In this document: piece after piece, positions 50,462-59,659 of the stretch
Layout: each line of letters starts with the position of its first letter
Numbering within the stretch: the stretch's first letter is position 1
Assembly (NCBI GenBank): GCA_013204105.1
Contig: JABMOM010000020.1
Span: 62,001-126,000, forward strand
Source: Flavobacteriales bacterium
GTDB lineage: Bacteria; Bacteroidota; Bacteroidia; Flavobacteriales_G; Salibacteraceae
DNA length: 64,000 nucleotides
Direction: 5' to 3'
The notes under the pieces: generated by a model
Database searches by the model: none
What the model saw: the letters and a program-made list of their open reading frames with translations, nothing else
Told to the model about the DNA's origin: nothing
Made by a program: the position numbers and the translations under genes

Positions 50462-53166
50462 TAAAGAATGAGCGATCAGACGCTTTAAAGAAGGAGGTGA
50501 GGCCTGCTTCTCGTAATACGTACAGAGAGTATTACAATGTTTCGGAATACCGGACAAAATTGTGGTACGCCTTGAAAGATTGCGCAGATGGATACGAACA
50601 AGTATCCAATCAGAATGAAGAGCGAGCGGATTTGCTCAAAACCACTTGCACGGCCATCAAAGAATTGGAAGAGATTGAGCGCTACTGGGCTTTTCCGGGA
50701 ATGCGACGCTTGAACCAATTGAAAGAAGTCTTAGAGCGAGGGGAATACAAAGCCTTTACACACGCCGTGCATGAGTTGGTGAGAATGCTGGTGAGTCGCG
50801 CCTACTATCATGACGTGCCAGAAACGCTCAACAGTGAAATTGACGAAGACGGTGTCTTCGAGAGCCAAAAGGATCCTCATTACTTCGAAGTACTTTTTGT
50901 CAACGACGCAGATGATGACGACCAAGAGGAATTAAGAAAGCAATTGCGCGCCCTCCGAAGCAAGCACGATGACTTCGTTTACGACATCGTCGCCGTAAGG
51001 ACATTTCAAGAGGCTTTGCTTGCGTTGAACTTCAACCATAACATCCAAACCTGTGTGGTGCGCTATTCGTTCCCGTTCAAAAGTGAAGGGTCGCTAAAAA
51101 ACGTACGACAGTTTGTGGCCTCTTGGTTGACCGAGACGGTGGAAGCAAAGAGGTCCTCTACCATTGGTATCTATTTGGGTGAAAAAGTAAGGGAGCTTCG
51201 CCCAGAGCTTGATTTGTTTCTGGTTACCGATTTAAGCGTAGATAAGCTGCCTGAGCAGGCCCTAGATCACTTCCGAAACATTTTTTACCGACAAGAGGAC
51301 TTAACAGACTTGCACCTCAACATCCTCAAGGGAATTGACGAGCGTTTTGAGACCCCTTTCTACAATGCTTTGGTCCAGTTCAGCAAGCGACCGACAGGCG
51401 TTTTTCACGCCATGCCGATCTCAAGGGGAAACAGTATTTTTAAGAGCAACTGGATCCGTGAAATGGGTGATTTCTACGGGAAAAACATTTTCCTCGCAGA
51501 GACCAGTGCTACCACCGGTGGCTTAGATTCTTTGCTACAACCTACTGGCCCGCTGAAAAAGGCCCAGCAGATGGCCTCTCGAGCGTTTGGAAGTAAGCAG
51601 ACATTCTTCGTGACCAACGGAACCAGTACTGCCAATAAGATTGTTGTGCAAGCCTTACTGCATCCTGGAGACGTGGTTTTGGTGGATCGAGACTGTCATA
51701 AGAGTCACCACTATGGCCTCGTGCTTTGTGGCGCTAGACCGGTCTATCTTGACTCCTACCACTTACAGAAGTATTCGATGTTTGGCGGTGTACCCTTGAA
51801 GGAGATCAAGGATCGCTTGCTCGAATTCAAAAATGCTGGAAGGTTGAATGAGGTGCGAATGTGTTTGCTCACGAACTGCACCTTCGATGGAATTGTATAC
51901 AACGTAGAGCAGGTGATGGAAGAGGTGTTGGCCATAAAGCCGGATATGATCTTTCTCTGGGATGAAGCTTGGTTTGGCTACGCTAGATTTTCCACCCTCT
52001 TCAGAAGAAGGACGGCGATGAGTGCTGCAGCGCGACTTCAAGCTCGCTATCGGTCTGAAGAATACCGTGAAAACTATGCAAAGCTTGCGGCAAAAGGAAA
52101 AGCTGGAGCGTTGCCGAATCCTGAAGAGGTAAAAATCAGGGTCTATGCCACCCAAAGTACCCATAAGACCTTGACCAGTCTTCGACAAGGATCGATGATC
52201 CATATTTACGATGAGCAGTTTGCCCAAAAAGTAGAGGGATCCTTTGTAGAGGCCTACATGACACATACCTCCACTTCACCTTCTTATCAAATCCTTGCTT
52301 CCTTGGACATGGGTAGAAGGCAAGTAGAATTGGAAGGCAATGAATTGGTAGAGAGGAGCGTGGAACGCGCGATGATGTTGCGCGTGAAAATCGCCAATAC
52401 GCCTATTCTTAGGAAGTACTTTGACATCTTGTCGGTTGAAGACCTGATTCCGGCAGAGATGCGTAAATCTGGCTTCCAACGCTATTACAGCAAGGATGAA
52501 GGTTGGAGTAACATGACCATTGAATGGAAGCGCGATGAGTTCGTGCTCGACCCGACGAAAATCAATTTGTACATCGGAAGAACCGGAATTGATGGGGATA
52601 CCTTTAAGAAGGAATACTTGATGAACCAGTTTGGTATTCAGGTCAATAAGACTTCTAGGAATACAGTCCTCTTCATGACCAACATAGGAACAACCCGAAG
52701 CAGCGTTGCAAAACTGACGGGAGTACTGATGAAGATTGCGCATCAATTGGATGCACGAATTGAGGCATTTTCAAGTCAGGAAGCCAAGCTACATGAAGTG
52801 AAGGTGTTGAATTTCACGAAGAAGCAACCTGCGCTTCCGAACTTCAGCTTTTTCCACGCTCGCTTCAGAAATGCCAGTACACCTGAAGGAAACATTCGGG
52901 AGGCATTCTTTCTGGCTTACGAGCACGAGAACTGTGAGAGCCTGCGGATGGACGAATGTGAAAAGGCCTTGAAAAAAGGACGTGAAATCGTTTCAGCATC
53001 CTTCGTCATCCCTTATCCTCCAGGGTTTCCAATTCTGGTTCCAGGTCAGGTAATGAATAGAGACATCCTCAATTTCATGAAGGAATTAGATGTAACAGAA
53101 ATCCATTCTTACAATGCTGAACTTGGCTTCCGTGTATTCAAAGACGCTTTGCTAGCTCAATCATAA
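50458..53166 (+). CDS. Long Orn/Lys/Arg-type PLP decarboxylase
   Basis: A 902-residue protein, about 150-190 longer than E. coli SpeC, CadA or AdiA. The first 300 residues hold a helical N-terminus and a receiver-like wing domain (FEVLFVNDADDDDQEELRKQL, LDLFLVTDLS). The PLP core follows with TNGTSTANKIVVQAL (387-401), the cofactor aspartate D502 (LWDEAWFGYARF) and the Schiff-base lysine K570 (ATQSTHKTLTSLRQGS). There is an inserted arginine-rich helix between D502 and K570 (FRRRTAMSAAARLQARYRSEEY). It should decarboxylate a basic or other amino acid to an amine. It is co-translated with the amidase; the ATP-grasp gene is 17 bases downstream. Confidence 0.91.
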   Translation: MIKNERSDALKKEVRPASRNTYREYYNVSEYRTKLWYALKDCADGYEQVSNQNEERADLLKTTCTAIKELEEIERYWAFPGMRRLNQLKEVLERGEYKAFTHAVHELVRMLVSRAYYHDVPETLNSEIDEDGVFESQKDPHYFEVLFVNDADDDDQEELRKQLRALRSKHDDFVYDIVAVRTFQEALLALNFNHNIQTCVVRYSFPFKSEGSLKNVRQFVASWLTETVEAKRSSTIGIYLGEKVRELRPELDLFLVTDLSVDKLPEQALDHFRNIFYRQEDLTDLHLNILKGIDERFETPFYNALVQFSKRPTGVFHAMPISRGNSIFKSNWIREMGDFYGKNIFLAETSATTGGLDSLLQPTGPLKKAQQMASRAFGSKQTFFVTNGTSTANKIVVQALLHPGDVVLVDRDCHKSHHYGLVLCGARPVYLDSYHLQKYSMFGGVPLKEIKDRLLEFKNAGRLNEVRMCLLTNCTFDGIVYNVEQVMEEVLAIKPDMIFLWDEAWFGYARFSTLFRRRTAMSAAARLQARYRSEEYRENYAKLAAKGKAGALPNPEEVKIRVYATQSTHKTLTSLRQGSMIHIYDEQFAQKVEGSFVEAYMTHTSTSPSYQILASLDMGRRQVELEGNELVERSVERAMMLRVKIANTPILRKYFDILSVEDLIPAEMRKSGFQRYYSKDEGWSNMTIEWKRDEFVLDPTKINLYIGRTGIDGDTFKKEYLMNQFGIQVNKTSRNTVLFMTNIGTTRSSVAKLTGVLMKIAHQLDARIEAFSSQEAKLHEVKVLNFTKKQPALPNFSFFHARFRNASTPEGNIREAFFLAYEHENCESLRMDECEKALKKGREIVSASFVIPYPPGFPILVPGQVMNRDILNFMKELDVTEIHSYNAELGFRVFKDALLAQS

Positions 53167-53183
53167 AACTTACATTAAGACCT

Positions 53184-54689
53184 ATGGCAAAAGATAAAGG
53201 CAAGAAAAACGCAGTCAAAAAGTCACCGAAGGAAAAGCCTCTACGCGGTATTCATGACCTTCGAAGATTCTTTTATAAAAACGAAACTCCGATCTACTTC
53301 ATTTCTGCAACAAACTTCAACTTACTTGGAGCGGATGAGTGGATCAAAGGATTCAAATACATCACCTACATCGAATGCTTTGATGGACTGCATCCAAACG
53401 TATTCTCTCCACAAGAGGAGATGCCACATGATGAGTTTACCAGCATTGAAGACATCGTCAATTATCTGCTTGAGCACAAAGAAGTCGTCGACTACATCAA
53501 GTCGCGTAAAGAAGGAGGCAAGGCACTCTTCTTAATGTTTGATGAGCGTACCGAGGAATTGGCGAAGCAGTTGGGCTTAGACTTGATCTTTCCTCCGGCC
53601 AAATTGAGAAACTACCTCGACAACAAGGTCGTAACCAATCGCATTGCCATGAAGGCCGATGTTCCAACCGTACCCAATGTATTGACCAGGGTGGACAGCT
53701 TCGCAACCTTGCGGAAGGTTTCCAAGCACCTCGGAGAAGAGTTGGTGGTCCAAACACCTTACGGAGACAGTGGTCATACCACGTTCTTCATCAGCAATGA
53801 AGAGGAGTGGAAGAAGCACGAAGAAGAAATCATCGCTGAAGACGAGGTCAAGGTAATGAAGCGCATCAATTGCCGAGGCGCAGCTATGGAGGCTTGTGTA
53901 ACCAAGAACGGAACAGTTGTGGCTCCGTTGATGACCGAGTTGGTTGGCTTCAAAGAGCTCACACCCTACAAAGGCGGCTGGTGTGGGAATGAGATCTACG
54001 CAGATTGCTTCACCCCGAAGATCAGACGCAAGGCGAAGAAGTACGCGGAGCAATTCGGCAACCAGTTGCGTAAAGAGGGATATAAAGGCTATTTCGAATT
54101 GGACTTCCTTATCGACACGGATTCGGGAGAGCTGTACTTGGGTGAATTGAATCCAAGGATCACCGGTGCGAGCTCCATCACGAATCACGCGGTCTTCGCT
54201 TTGGCAGATGTGCCTCTCTTCATTTTTCACATCATGGAATGGATGGACATGGATTACCAAGTCAGCGTAAACGCGATCAACCAACGTTGGCATCTTCCCC
54301 AAAACATTGATTCCTGGGGACAAATGGTCATCAAGCATGTGGAAGACAACATTCGCCAAGTGAAATCCGCTCCGCGTTCAGGCATTTACACCATCGATGA
54401 AGACGGTAGAATTAAATTTGATCGCATGGACACCCACAGGCGTGCCGTTGAATTGCACAATGAAGCCTTCTTCCTGCGTATCATCAAAGCCGGTGAATAC
54501 CTCTATGAGGGCGCCGACATGGGAATTCTGGTCATGCGAGGACGTATGATGACGGATGACTTTGAGCTCACCGACCGCGCCCGGATGTGGATCGATGCGA
54601 TTCGAAATGAATACGATTCTACAGAACCAACCGACTTACCGTTTCAGGACAAGCAAATGGCCGAGATCGGTGGTTTCAAGATGATGTGA
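53184..54689 (+). CDS. ATP-grasp ligase (biotin-carboxylase-like)
   Basis: A 501-residue protein with a lysine-rich N-terminal tail, a pre-ATP-grasp domain (TPIYFISATNFNLLG, ALFLMFDERTEELAKQLGLDLIFPP) and the ATP-grasp fold: LRNYLDNKVVTNRIAMKADVPTVP, VVQTPYGDSGHTTFF, KVMKRINCRGAAMEACV and the metal-binding block GYFELDFLIDTDSGELYLGELNPRITGASS. A unique C-terminal 150 residues follows. The fold couples ATP hydrolysis to carboxylate-amine ligation or carboxylation; there is no biotin carrier nearby. With the decarboxylase upstream, ligation of the product amine to an acid is a testable idea. A terminator follows at 54718. Confidence 0.9.
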   Translation: MAKDKGKKNAVKKSPKEKPLRGIHDLRRFFYKNETPIYFISATNFNLLGADEWIKGFKYITYIECFDGLHPNVFSPQEEMPHDEFTSIEDIVNYLLEHKEVVDYIKSRKEGGKALFLMFDERTEELAKQLGLDLIFPPAKLRNYLDNKVVTNRIAMKADVPTVPNVLTRVDSFATLRKVSKHLGEELVVQTPYGDSGHTTFFISNEEEWKKHEEEIIAEDEVKVMKRINCRGAAMEACVTKNGTVVAPLMTELVGFKELTPYKGGWCGNEIYADCFTPKIRRKAKKYAEQFGNQLRKEGYKGYFELDFLIDTDSGELYLGELNPRITGASSITNHAVFALADVPLFIFHIMEWMDMDYQVSVNAINQRWHLPQNIDSWGQMVIKHVEDNIRQVKSAPRSGIYTIDEDGRIKFDRMDTHRRAVELHNEAFFLRIIKAGEYLYEGADMGILVMRGRMMTDDFELTDRARMWIDAIRNEYDSTEPTDLPFQDKQMAEIGGFKMM

Positions 54690-54717
54690 TGAAATTTTCA
54701 TGCATCCATGACGTTCT

Positions 54718-54749
54718 AAAGGCTCCATGATTCGGAGCCTTTTCTTTTT
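54718..54749 (+). terminator. Terminator of the amine cluster, overlapping the next gene start
   Basis: AAAGGCTCC (54718-54726) pairs with GGAGCCTTT (54734-54742) around a 7-base loop, followed by TCTTTTTC. The loop contains the ATG of the Kelch gene (54727), and the 3' arm and T-run encode its signal peptide start. Confidence 0.82.
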
Positions 54750-55947
54750 CGCTTTCGTCTGCTTGGCGTATAGCCCTTCGGCACAAGTGACTATTAATCC
54801 TAGTCCATGGAATGTGGAAAGCCTGTATCCTGGAGGGCGTATCGATGATGGGGCTGGCTTTAGGATAGGAGAGTCCTTGTACTTTGGGACAGGAATAGAT
54901 CAGAGTTACACGCTTCGTAAGGATTGGTGGAAGTACGATCTAAAAGCACGAAAATGGCACTCCATTTCGAACATACCCTCTTCCGGTAGGCAATATGCCT
55001 TGGCTTTTGCCACCCATCGATTGGGCTATCTTTTTGGAGGTGTCCTAGCTGGAAATACATTCACCAACGAGTGCTTCCGATATGACCCACTTACAGATCA
55101 GTGGCAAACCTTGCCGAATCCCCCATGGTCTCCGCGCGCTGCAATGGCTTGTTTTAGAGTAGGAGAGAGGGTATATGTCTTGGGTGGGCGCAATGACAGC
55201 ATTCATTTCACAGATGCATGGATGTTTGATTTGTCCACGGAAGAGTGGGTTGCTTCGGATTCGTTGCCTTTTCAGGAAGGGCGCGATGAGATGGTAGGCT
55301 TTGCGCACGGCAATGTTGGATATGTAATGCTCGGAAGATCCCTTTCAGAGGTACACTCGGACATGTGGAGGTATAACACCCTTTCAGGTGAATGGAAGTC
55401 AGTAGAGTCCTTTGAAGGCGAAGCGGTAAGCTACGCGGCTGCGGTAAGGACAAAGGCTGGGGCGGTGATCGCAGGAGGTCAGGATGCCGATGGGAAGTTA
55501 GTATCGGCCAGTTATTATTTTGATGCTTCCACAGAGTCTTTCGAAGCCTTGCCCGACCTAGCAATGGGAGAGGTGCGAGGAATGCAATTGCTCAGCAAGG
55601 GTGATAGTGTCTATTCGTTCGGGGGGTTGACGCACAACTTTACGCGCATTCAGGAGGTACAGCACTTAAGGCTGAACGAACGACACACCTTTGAAGATAT
55701 TCCCGAGATAATCCTAGTGCCCAATCCAGCACGCGATCGAGTAGCGATTTTTTGGGCGTGGGGAGATCTACATTCGGTTCAATACAATCTTTACGATATA
55801 ACGGGCAGGCTGGTAAAGCACGGAAGCTCGTCGGTTCCCTCAGAGTACCTTGAGCTTTCGCTCACTGATGTGCCCATGGGAGTTTACTTACTCTCCTTAT
55901 CAGATGGAAGCATTAGCAGGAAGAAGGTGCTTGTAGTATCGAAATAA
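54727..55947 (+). CDS. Secreted Kelch-repeat protein with T9SS-like tail
   Basis: A 406-residue exported protein: signal peptide MIRSLFFFAFVCLAYSPSAQ, five or six Kelch blades (WWKYDLKARKWHSISNIPSSG, GYLFGGVLAGNTFTNECFRYDPLTDQWQTLP, RVYVLGGRNDSIHFTDAWMFDLSTEEW, MWRYNTLSGEWKSV) forming a beta-propeller, and a sorting-domain-like C-terminus (LVPNPARDRVAIFWAW, NLYDITGRLVKHG, VPMGVYLLSLSDGS). It should reach the cell surface through T9SS. The start codon is in the loop of the upstream operon's terminator, and no other start would leave a signal peptide. Confidence 0.87.
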   Translation: MIRSLFFFAFVCLAYSPSAQVTINPSPWNVESLYPGGRIDDGAGFRIGESLYFGTGIDQSYTLRKDWWKYDLKARKWHSISNIPSSGRQYALAFATHRLGYLFGGVLAGNTFTNECFRYDPLTDQWQTLPNPPWSPRAAMACFRVGERVYVLGGRNDSIHFTDAWMFDLSTEEWVASDSLPFQEGRDEMVGFAHGNVGYVMLGRSLSEVHSDMWRYNTLSGEWKSVESFEGEAVSYAAAVRTKAGAVIAGGQDADGKLVSASYYFDASTESFEALPDLAMGEVRGMQLLSKGDSVYSFGGLTHNFTRIQEVQHLRLNERHTFEDIPEIILVPNPARDRVAIFWAWGDLHSVQYNLYDITGRLVKHGSSSVPSEYLELSLTDVPMGVYLLSLSDGSISRKKVLVVSK

Positions 55948-55948
55948 A

Positions 55949-55979
55949 AAAAGGCCCTACCGAAGCAGAGCCTTTTCTT
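55949..55979. terminator. Terminator between convergent Kelch and hypothetical genes
   Basis: AAAAGGC (55949-55955) pairs with GCCTTTT (55970-55976) across a 14-base loop, followed by CTTT. It is A-rich on the left and T-rich on the right, so it can act for both the plus-strand Kelch gene and the minus-strand gene ending at 55997. Confidence 0.65.
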
Positions 55980-55996
55980 TATGACAAGTTGAGCAT

Positions 55997-56542
55997 TTAG
56001 AAACCTAACATCGGTGTAGGCATATTCTCGACCAACACTCCCACACAAAATAGATCGTCTGGGTTGGGTTCCGCTTTCTTTCCTTTTTTATCCGAGCCTT
56101 CTTCCGGCGGTGGGCCAGGAGCGGTTATCCGAATGATGATTTTCTTTGTAGCATCTGCGGTAAACTCAAAGGACTGAGGCAGGGTGTTTTCAGGATCGGC
56201 TCCTTCTTCAACCGGCACATCTAACGCAGCGTTCTGGTTGTCAAACAACACATCTTGACTGCGACCATCGATCACTTGAAATTTTAACGGTTCCTCTACC
56301 TTCTTTTCTTGGCACAGGCTGATGTTATAATCTTGTCCTGCATGTGCGACGAATACTAAGTCTGAAGTGTGTCCGAGAACGAACATTCCACTTTTTGACT
56401 GCGTGTTATATCGCATGAATGCATTGTCTGAGCCGTAGCACTTCCGTTTATGGAAGTTGTTACAATCCTGCGCCACGGAAGTGAGCGCAAGTAATCCGCT
56501 TAATACGGCTGTCAATCCAAATAGTCTAGTCATTCCCTTCAT
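55997..56542 (-). CDS. Hypothetical exported protein
   Basis: A 181-residue protein with signal peptide MKGMTRLFGLTAVLSGLLALTSVAQ. The mature part has four cysteines (DCNNFHKRKC, SLCQEKK, DLFCVGVL), probably disulfide bonded, a beta-rich core and an acidic, proline-rich insertion (APGPPPEEGSDKKGKKAEPNPD). It is not recognised. Its ATG at 56542 follows the upstream lipoprotein stop by one base (TAAGATG), so the two genes are co-translated and probably act together in the envelope. Confidence 0.75.
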   Translation of the reverse strand: MKGMTRLFGLTAVLSGLLALTSVAQDCNNFHKRKCYGSDNAFMRYNTQSKSGMFVLGHTSDLVFVAHAGQDYNISLCQEKKVEEPLKFQVIDGRSQDVLFDNQNAALDVPVEEGADPENTLPQSFEFTADATKKIIIRITAPGPPPEEGSDKKGKKAEPNPDDLFCVGVLVENMPTPMLGF

Positions 56543-56543
56543 C

Positions 56544-57446
56544 TTAGCTTTGGCTTGCGTTTGCAAAAGAGTTTCTGTAGTTAGTTGCTGCTTCTTTCAA
56601 AGCGTTAAAGTCAGCTTCGTTCATGATGACTCGGTTTCCACCGAAAATCATTTTATTGTCTTTCCCTTTTCGATCTTCTGAGACCTTTTCTTCCGAAAGA
56701 CCCAAGAATAGGGTAGAGACGGGCTCCAAATCTTTCATTACTTCCTGAATACGATCTTCGTCTTCGTACATCTTCAGGTAGTCCAAGACATTCTCCATGA
56801 CGATTTTTTCATCTGCTAGGCGTTGAATGACAGGACTTCCAGCGCTGTAATCACCGATCAAGTTCGTGAGGATATAAATGCTTTCGACATACCCACCGGT
56901 AGCGATGATTGCCAAGGTGGATCCTTTCTCATTTTCTTCCAACATCGAAATGATGCGTTGGTAAGAATTGGTAGAGATGACTTCAAGCGAATCAGCATTG
57001 TCCATGTTGTTCTTCACTCGATTCACCATGATCTCGTCAAACACATAAGAAATTCCTAAATCGTCACCGATTTTACGGAGGTTTTCAAAGTTGGACATTG
57101 ATTCATTGAATTTCTCATAGGAAGCTGTGTAAGCAATGTCCGCTGTAATGCGGCCAAAATTCAAAGCTTGATCCTTTGAGGAAGTATAAATCGCATGCTC
57201 CGTACTGATCAGGTCCTCGCGGTAGGGAAGCTTACTCTCCTTGATGATGGAAAACAGCTCGTTCGGGCTAGGAACGGTGTACGTAGAGGAACCCTGGTCG
57301 CCAAACCCTATCGGGGTGGCGTCATGGATTACAGGTTGATCATCCTGTGGAATGGCATCTTGATTCTCCTCTGTCTCGCCACTGCATCCCACCATCACTA
57401 TAGTGAGGGAGCTGACAAAGAGAAGTTTGAGGTATCGTTTATTCAT
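56544..57446 (-). CDS. Hypothetical lipoprotein
   Basis: A 300-residue lipoprotein (signal peptide ending VMVGCSG, C21 lipidated). The mature part is almost all helical and acidic (ELFSIIKESKLPYREDLIST, ALNFGRITADIAYTASYEKFNESMSNFENLRKIGDDLGI, IVMENVLDYLKMYEDEDRIQEVMKDLEPVSTLFLGL). It resembles conserved Bacteroidota lipoproteins without known function. It has the best two-part promoter in the window (57482-57511) and is coupled to the exported protein gene downstream. Confidence 0.78.
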   Translation of the reverse strand: MNKRYLKLLFVSSLTIVMVGCSGETEENQDAIPQDDQPVIHDATPIGFGDQGSSTYTVPSPNELFSIIKESKLPYREDLISTEHAIYTSSKDQALNFGRITADIAYTASYEKFNESMSNFENLRKIGDDLGISYVFDEIMVNRVKNNMDNADSLEVISTNSYQRIISMLEENEKGSTLAIIATGGYVESIYILTNLIGDYSAGSPVIQRLADEKIVMENVLDYLKMYEDEDRIQEVMKDLEPVSTLFLGLSEEKVSEDRKGKDNKMIFGGNRVIMNEADFNALKEAATNYRNSFANASQS

Positions 57447-57481
57447 GTGATAATGATAGTTACACGACGTTGTGAACGCGT

Positions 57482-57511
57482 CAAAAATAGTAAATATTCA
57501 ATATGTTCAAA
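57482..57511 (-). promoter_or_regulatory. Bacteroidota promoter TTTG-N18-TATTTTTG
   Basis: On the minus strand TTTG (57508-57511) is followed after 18 bases by TATTTTTG (57482-57489), matching both the -33 and -7 consensus. It lies 35 bases before the lipoprotein ATG at 57446. The remaining 73 bases up to the prfC stop show no other feature. Confidence 0.7.
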
Positions 57512-57584
57512 TTTCTGAAAAGCCTATGAATCCTAGGGTTTTGCAGATAGGCGAATACGCCACAGCCAAGATATGCGAAAAACG

Positions 57585-59186
57585 TCAAGATTCGGCTTGT
57601 GCCGCGGTTTTAAATTCTGAAGTGAAATGAAAGGTCAATTTCGGGTAGTTCTCTTGAGCCATTTGCAACATCCATGCACTGGGCGCAAGGAAAACGGGAT
57701 TCTCATCCTTGTCATAAGCGATCTCAGATGCCTTGAGTCTAACAAATTCATCCAACTGCGCCTCGTCGGTTGTCGTAATCCAACACGCCTTGTAAAAGGA
57801 TTTGGAGACAAGGTCACACGATGCTCCATATTCTTCGTTCAGTCGATACTTGATGACCTCAAACTGCAGTTCACCCACCGTGCCGATGATTTTTTTACTT
57901 CCGGGCTGCTGGATGAATAGCTGGGCTACGCCTTCGTCGGTTAACTGCCGCACGCCTTTGTCCAATTGCTTTGATTTCATGGGATCCTTGTTGATCACCT
58001 CCCGGAAGATTTCAGGTGAGAAGCTCGGAATGCCTTGGAATTTGAAATCATCTCCATCCGTGAGCGTATCACCGATCTTGAAGTTGCCGGTATCATACAG
58101 ACCAATGACGTCTCCAGGATAGGCCGTATCAATCACACTTTTTTCGCGTGCTAGAAAGCTGTAGGGGTTGTTGAATCGAAACTGCTTATCGAGACGTGTA
58201 TGATGAAAGAACTTGTTCCGCTCGAACATGCCTGAGCACACGCGAAGGAATGCGATTCGGTCGCGGTGGTTAGGATCGAGGTTGGCGTGGATCTTAAAGA
58301 TGAAACCACTGAATTCCTTTTGATAAGGGTCAATGGGTCCTTTACTGCTAGGGCGTGGCAGCGGAGTGGGAGCGATACTGACAAAGGTGTCTAGCATCTC
58401 CTTTATACCGAAGTTGTTCACTGCACTACCAAAAAAGACCGGGGCGACCTGTCCTTTTAAATAAGATTCAGGGTCGAGTGGTTCGTATACTCCTTCAATC
58501 AGTTCTACATCTTCGCGCAATTGGTCCGCATCACTGCCGATGAGGTCATCCAGTCGTGCGTCGTTGAGGTCGTCGAAGGAGACAACTTCCGTCGAAACTT
58601 TGGTTTTGTTCGCCTCAAAGAGGTTTAGTTGATGTTCGTGCAGGTTGTATACACCCTTAAAGCTCTTGCCTTTGTTGATTGGCCAACTCAATGGGCGGAC
58701 TTGAATGCCAAGTGTGTTTTCCACCTCATCCAGCAAGTCAAATGAGTCGCGGCCCTCGAGGTCCATTTTATTGACAAATACAATGATGGGCGTATCGCGC
58801 ATTCTGCAGACTTCGGTGAGGCGCTTGGTTTGTTCCTCTACTCCGTTTACGCTATCAATTACAAGGATTACACTATCAACGGCGGTGAGTGTTCTATACG
58901 TGTCTTCGGCGAAATCCTTGTGGCCAGGTGTGTCCAGTAGGTTGATCAAATGACCGTGGTACTCAAAAGACATAACGGACGTCGCAACGGAGATTCCTCT
59001 TTGCCGTTCGATCTCCATGAAGTCAGAAGTGGCTGTCTTCTTGATTTTGTTCGATTTCACAGCTCCAGCCGTTTGTATGGCACCGCCGAACAAGAGAAAT
59101 TTCTCCGTCAAAGTGGTTTTACCAGCATCCGGGTGTGAAATGATAGCGAAGGTCTTTCGCTTATTGATCTCTTCTGCGTACTTCAT
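57585..59186 (-). CDS. prfC: Peptide chain release factor 3
   Basis: A 533-residue translational GTPase that recycles RF1/RF2 from the ribosome after peptide release. The GTPase motifs are [13 protein letters not shown] (G1), [12 protein letters not shown] (G3) and [10 protein letters not shown] (G4). [17 protein letters not shown] is the switch region, and the C-terminal [20 protein letters not shown] block is typical of RF3 rather than EF-G. It is the third gene of ndk-DUF1569-prfC, starting nine bases after the DUF1569 stop. Confidence 0.96.
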   Translation of the reverse strand: MKYAEEINKRKTFAIISHPDAGKTTLTEKFLLFGGAIQTAGAVKSNKIKKTATSDFMEIERQRGISVATSVMSFEYHGHLINLLDTPGHKDFAEDTYRTLTAVDSVILVIDSVNGVEEQTKRLTEVCRMRDTPIIVFVNKMDLEGRDSFDLLDEVENTLGIQVRPLSWPINKGKSFKGVYNLHEHQLNLFEANKTKVSTEVVSFDDLNDARLDDLIGSDADQLREDVELIEGVYEPLDPESYLKGQVAPVFFGSAVNNFGIKEMLDTFVSIAPTPLPRPSSKGPIDPYQKEFSGFIFKIHANLDPNHRDRIAFLRVCSGMFERNKFFHHTRLDKQFRFNNPYSFLAREKSVIDTAYPGDVIGLYDTGNFKIGDTLTDGDDFKFQGIPSFSPEIFREVINKDPMKSKQLDKGVRQLTDEGVAQLFIQQPGSKKIIGTVGELQFEVIKYRLNEEYGASCDLVSKSFYKACWITTTDEAQLDEFVRLKASEIAYDKDENPVFLAPSAWMLQMAQENYPKLTFHFTSEFKTAAQAES

Positions 59187-59195
59187 GTGGTGAAC

Positions 59196-59654
59196 TCAGA
59201 TGAGGTCAAATTGATGCAAATGGTGCTTCATGTGCTTGGTTTGAAAGGTCAACCATCCTTCAAAATCTAAGTCACCGAATACAGGGTGCGTTTCGATTGC
59301 CCCTGGGTGAGCATCGTGAAAGGTGAAGAAGGCATTCATCTCATCTTCCAATTGGTCAATCGCTGCATCCAACGAAGGCTTTCGTAACGTGGGTTTTTTA
59401 CTTCCTAGCACAGGATTGGCAATGTTCTTTTGGTAATCGCGATCACTGAAGAGGAACTCCCTTCGCACGGCAACCTCATCTTCTGGTAATACGGTTTGGA
59501 CGCGCGCCCTTCCGTTAGAGATTCTCCATGCACCAACGATGTGCTCCACCATGTGCTGTGGACCCATCTGTCCCCAAAGCGGTCGCTGATCAGGATCAAG
59601 CGACCGCATGAGGTCAATGCTTTTGAGGAAGAAATCCTTGGACTCTGCCTGCAT
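59196..59654 (-). CDS. DUF1569/DinB-like protein
   Basis: A 152-residue helical-bundle protein of the DinB/YfiT-like superfamily. Possible metal ligands are in MGPQHMVEHIVGAW and in the C-terminal histidine cluster QTKHMKHHLHQF, and HPVFGDLDFEGWL is the family turn. Relatives act as thiol transferases or are uncharacterised. It lies between ndk (five-base gap) and prfC (nine-base gap) in one operon. Function unknown. Confidence 0.82.
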   Translation of the reverse strand: MQAESKDFFLKSIDLMRSLDPDQRPLWGQMGPQHMVEHIVGAWRISNGRARVQTVLPEDEVAVRREFLFSDRDYQKNIANPVLGSKKPTLRKPSLDAAIDQLEDEMNAFFTFHDAHPGAIETHPVFGDLDFEGWLTFQTKHMKHHLHQFDLI

Positions 59655-59659
59655 GGGTG

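Noticed and set aside
53577-54359. Long open frame (260 codons) on the minus strand opposite the ATP-grasp gene
   Set aside because: It is the shadow of a well-supported ATP-grasp frame with all motifs; the antisense translation has no domain and an arbitrary start.
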